The notes below the pieces were generated by a model. The model searched no databases and was not told the origin of the DNA. It saw nothing but the letters and a program-made list of their open reading frames with translations. From Hydrogenophaga sp. (GTDB lineage Bacteria; Pseudomonadota; Gammaproteobacteria; Burkholderiales; Burkholderiaceae_C), in contig NZ_JAOASO010000085.1 in NCBI RefSeq assembly GCF_030158645.1, positions 1 through 64,000 on the forward strand: a stretch of 64,000 nt of DNA, read 5' to 3'. This document shows positions 61,659 through 64,000 of the stretch, in pieces; positions within the stretch are counted from its first letter, which is position 1, and every line of letters starts with the position of its first letter. A program made the translations under genes and the position numbers.

Positions 61659-63611
61659 ATGTACGCCTGGATCGAAAAAGCACCGCCCGACGACAAGCTG
61701 CAACTGCGGTGGTGGACATTGGACTGCACGTCTCCACCCGCGGCACCACCGCGGGGGCTTGAGGCGATCCGTGCGCTGCTCGAAGAACGGCGGCACACAC
61801 AACCCGACGCCGAACAGACGCGCCTGCAGACCGCGTTGGAAGCGATGCTGCCGTGGCTCCCGGCCGAACCGGTGGCGCTGGAGCACGGACTGCGCCTGGG
61901 GCTGCTGCACCACAGCCAGCCCGCTGCTGAGCGTGCCCAACGGGAGCAAACCATCGCGCAGCACATGGCCGAAGTGCTCGGACCACCTGCGCAATGGCCA
62001 GCGAGTCGGCGCGAGGCACTGCAAGCCGTGCAACGCATGGCCGTGCTCACCCCCAACCCGTTCATGCACGACCACCTGCCCTCGGTCATCTATACCCATC
62101 TGGCCGCTGACTTCAGCGCTCGCAGCAGCATGCAGGCACTGACGAAAGATGAGCAAGCGTTGGAGCAGGCCGTCAACCACATCATCGAGGTCTGTGGTGG
62201 GCGCCACGTCCCTTGCGCCAAGTCAACCCTGATGGCAGCCTCGCTGCTCGCACCCCCTGGACTTCGGCTGAGCATGGTCGCAATGCTGCTCGATTTCAAA
62301 AACGCAGGACGCGCAGATTGGATCAACGCACTGTTGACAGGGGTGTCAGATCCTTCGTTTCCCGGCTACATCACAGCCCGCTGCGATGCCCTCAATCAGG
62401 GAATGATGCAGCTCAGGCACATGGTTGACAACAAGCTGGAAAGCCCTGCCGAGGCCGCCGAGATCGCCGCCGCGACCGGCCAACACATGCACAACGGCTT
62501 TGTTCAGGCTGCAGCAAAAGCCATGAACGAACTCGTCAACGCACTCGACCAGGGCGTGCCCATGGGCCAGCGCGGCACGCAGGCGCTGCAATGGTGTGCC
62601 GAGCAAGCGCAACGGGAGCAGGAACAGGCCGTGGCGCGAAGCGGCGGCTGGCTTCGCCGCCAGGCCGTCGGCAACCGCCCCCCCGAGACCGCGCCGCTGC
62701 CCGGCGCGATGTCGTCCGACGACGTGACCACGGCGTGGATCGACCAACAAACCGTCGACCTGCTCGAGGGGCCTGTGGCCACCACAGAAGAAGCTCCACC
62801 CCTCGACCGCCGCAAAGCCCGGGAAAAACTGCAGGCCCGCAACACCCGGGCACGCACACCATCCAGCGTGGTGCCCAACACCCCCCGCCAGACCCAACCC
62901 GCTGCGCCGGCCAAACCCACAAAAAACGACGACGACTGGACCGACAACGACGTCACCCTGCTGCTGCAGCAAGCCCTGAGCCACTCGGCGCACTACTTCC
63001 GCGACGAGATCAACGACCTGATCGAGCGCGCGAAGTTGCTGGGCGCGCCCACACCGGTGATCGAACAAGCGCATTCGCTGGTGTCCACGCTGGACGCCAT
63101 CGCCAAAGACCCGCCTGTGCGTGAGTCGGGTCCTCGGCGCACCTTTGCACAAGCCGAGCTCGTCATCCAAGCCATGCGCCAGGCCATCAAGAAGGCCGAG
63201 GGCGACGAGCGCCTTCGCGAGCAGTTCGACCGGGCCCTGACCCTCGCACTGGCCCGCGAAACCCTCAAGCGCGGGCGGCGTTCGGGTGGGCAGATCGCCT
63301 GCCCCCTGAGTCCGGCCGATTGGGGCTGGGTAGAACAGCGCTACCACCGGCGATGGCTCAGTGGCGCGTCCACCCTGGTCACAGAAGACGGCGTGGTGAC
63401 CCCGCTGCGCAACAACGAGGCCTTGGCGCTGCACGTCACCGCCAAAAGCCTCAGCGGGGCCTTGTTCGACGTGTCGGTGCACCTCTGGCGCCGCCACGGC
63501 GCAGCCCGCAGCGCCCCCAGCGACAACCAGGAGCCCTATCCACCCATGAACGAGCACGACTGGTACGACACCTACATCCCCTGCACGGTGCTGCACATCC
63601 CGCCCAAGTGA
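61659..63611 (+). CDS. Large protein of unknown function, tandem paralogue 2
   Basis: This encodes 650 residues. Its layout follows the upstream neighbour: helical N-terminal half (with MAVLTPNPFMHDHLPSV matching the first copy), a Pro/Thr-rich linker (about 340-425) and the conserved C-terminal region (WGWVEQRYHRRWLSG, LALHVTAKSLSG, PYPPMNEHDWYDTYIPC). The N-terminal halves are far more diverged than the C-terminal ones. It begins 42 bases after the first copy with CGGAGCAACCACC before the ATG, so they form an operon from a duplication. The function is unknown. Confidence 0.75.
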   Translation: MYAWIEKAPPDDKLQLRWWTLDCTSPPAAPPRGLEAIRALLEERRHTQPDAEQTRLQTALEAMLPWLPAEPVALEHGLRLGLLHHSQPAAERAQREQTIAQHMAEVLGPPAQWPASRREALQAVQRMAVLTPNPFMHDHLPSVIYTHLAADFSARSSMQALTKDEQALEQAVNHIIEVCGGRHVPCAKSTLMAASLLAPPGLRLSMVAMLLDFKNAGRADWINALLTGVSDPSFPGYITARCDALNQGMMQLRHMVDNKLESPAEAAEIAAATGQHMHNGFVQAAAKAMNELVNALDQGVPMGQRGTQALQWCAEQAQREQEQAVARSGGWLRRQAVGNRPPETAPLPGAMSSDDVTTAWIDQQTVDLLEGPVATTEEAPPLDRRKAREKLQARNTRARTPSSVVPNTPRQTQPAAPAKPTKNDDDWTDNDVTLLLQQALSHSAHYFRDEINDLIERAKLLGAPTPVIEQAHSLVSTLDAIAKDPPVRESGPRRTFAQAELVIQAMRQAIKKAEGDERLREQFDRALTLALARETLKRGRRSGGQIACPLSPADWGWVEQRYHRRWLSGASTLVTEDGVVTPLRNNEALALHVTAKSLSGALFDVSVHLWRRHGAARSAPSDNQEPYPPMNEHDWYDTYIPCTVLHIPPK

Positions 63612-63711
63612 CGCGGGGAATACCTGTCGTCGCCGCGACCCCCACGGGCCGCGGAGGTGCGTACAGTGAAGCGGCCACGGCCATCCGCTGCCGTGCCACC
63701 GGAGACACACC

Positions 63712-64000
63712 ATGCACATCCCATCCCTCAAAGAAGTCGTCAGCGCCGAAGAATGGGCGCTGCGCTGCGACCTCGCCGCCTGCTACCGGCTGGTGGCGGC
63801 CTACGGCTGGAGCGATCTGGTCTTCACCCACATCAGCGCCAAATTGCCCGACTCGGTCACCGGTGGTGAACACCAGTTCCTCATCAACCCCTACGGCCTC
63901 ATGTTCGACGAGATCACGGCGAGCAGCCTGGTCAAGGTCGACATGGCCTGCAACAAACTGCTGGACTCGCCCTTCCCGGTGAACCCGGCCGGCTTCGTGA
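63712..64000 (+). CDS. Class II aldolase/adducin-family protein, partial
   Basis: The first 96 residues are in the window; the gene runs off the right edge. The start at 63712 gives MHIPSLKEVVSAEEWALRC. The family's N-terminal features are visible: YRLVAAYGWSDLVFTHISA and FLINPYGLMFDEIT. Members include aldolases acting on sugar phosphates and related lyases or epimerases. The metal-binding histidines lie beyond the window, so no substrate can be proposed. ACCGGAGACACACC provides a ribosome binding site. Confidence 0.85.
   Translation, partial: MHIPSLKEVVSAEEWALRCDLAACYRLVAAYGWSDLVFTHISAKLPDSVTGGEHQFLINPYGLMFDEITASSLVKVDMACNKLLDSPFPVNPAGFV

Noticed and set aside
59673-63611. Prophage or integrative element explaining the tandem large proteins
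   Set aside because: No integrase, attachment repeats, tRNA gene or phage structural gene is nearby, and base composition matches the neighbours.
1-64000. CRISPR arrays, rRNA and tRNA genes, complete insertion sequences
   Set aside because: No regularly spaced repeats, no rRNA-like conserved strings, no cloverleaf candidate with CCA-type end and no transposase found on either strand by reading.

Overview
The window is GC-rich chromosomal DNA with almost gap-free coding. The gene families, the mnmG-rsmG-(lysE)-parA-(hydrolase)-parB order and a characteristic dispersed repeat (core GGGCTGAGCCTGTCGAAG) point to a betaproteobacterium of the order Burkholderiales, most likely Comamonadaceae. A Hydrogenophaga-like genus is a guess. 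I see no rRNA, tRNA, CRISPR array, integrase or complete insertion sequence.

Layout. (1) 0.2-5 kb: an exported Cys-rich protein, then a four-gene operon (two-domain rhodanese, OsmC-like protein, SfnB/acyl-CoA-dehydrogenase-like flavoprotein, rubredoxin-reductase fusion). It sits behind a near-consensus sigma-54 promoter and a perfect 13-bp inverted repeat. (2) 5-6.3 kb: an XRE-like repressor divergent from a protein that looks like the N-terminal half of a large SF2 restriction-type helicase without its Walker A loop, with two nested palindromes between them. (3) 6.3-13.6 kb: a divergent RlmN/Cfr-type radical SAM enzyme, LysR regulators, two pirins, a VapBC-type toxin-antitoxin pair, a YitT membrane protein and an MDR oxidoreductase. 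(4) 13.6-19.8 kb: a cyanate/nitrate-type ABC transporter plus cyanase and a DUF1348 protein, behind a second sigma-54 promoter and downstream of a NarL-type two-component system. (5) 19.8-31.7 kb: a cyclic-nucleotide-binding protein, a TerC protein behind a yybP-ykoY manganese riboswitch, the homocysteine-binding half of a split MetH, RecQ, a tandem-AAA ATPase, threonine dehydratase, a mechanosensitive-channel-like protein and a thioesterase.

(6) 31.7-51.4 kb: PEP carboxykinase (GTP), several LysR/TetR regulators with neighbours (metallophosphoesterase, UspA, fasciclin, D-amino-acid dehydrogenase, M14 peptidase, flavin reductase, DMT exporter, Bug-type receptor), an acetoacetate-CoA ligase carrying two in-frame repeat insertions, a nucleobase permease, cobalamin adenosyltransferase, a D-lactate/glycolate-type oxidase and a YegP protein. 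(7) 51.4-57 kb: the chromosome-partition locus with four parS sites, all inside or at the edge of coding sequences. (8) 57-64 kb: an FMN reductase, a YkgJ protein, a Crp-family regulator with a perfect TGTGA-N6-TCACA site before a DUF2892 protein, two tandem paralogous proteins of about 650 residues with no recognised domain, and the start of a class II aldolase-family gene.

Functional themes are nitrogen and sulfur scavenging under sigma-54 (cyanate, a possible organosulfur or sulfane-sulfur pathway, possibly nucleobases), gluconeogenic and amino-acid catabolism, and core chromosome segregation. The least explained parts are the sigma-54 sulfur-type operon, the helicase-like fragment with its regulator, and the tandem paralogues at 59.7-63.6 kb.
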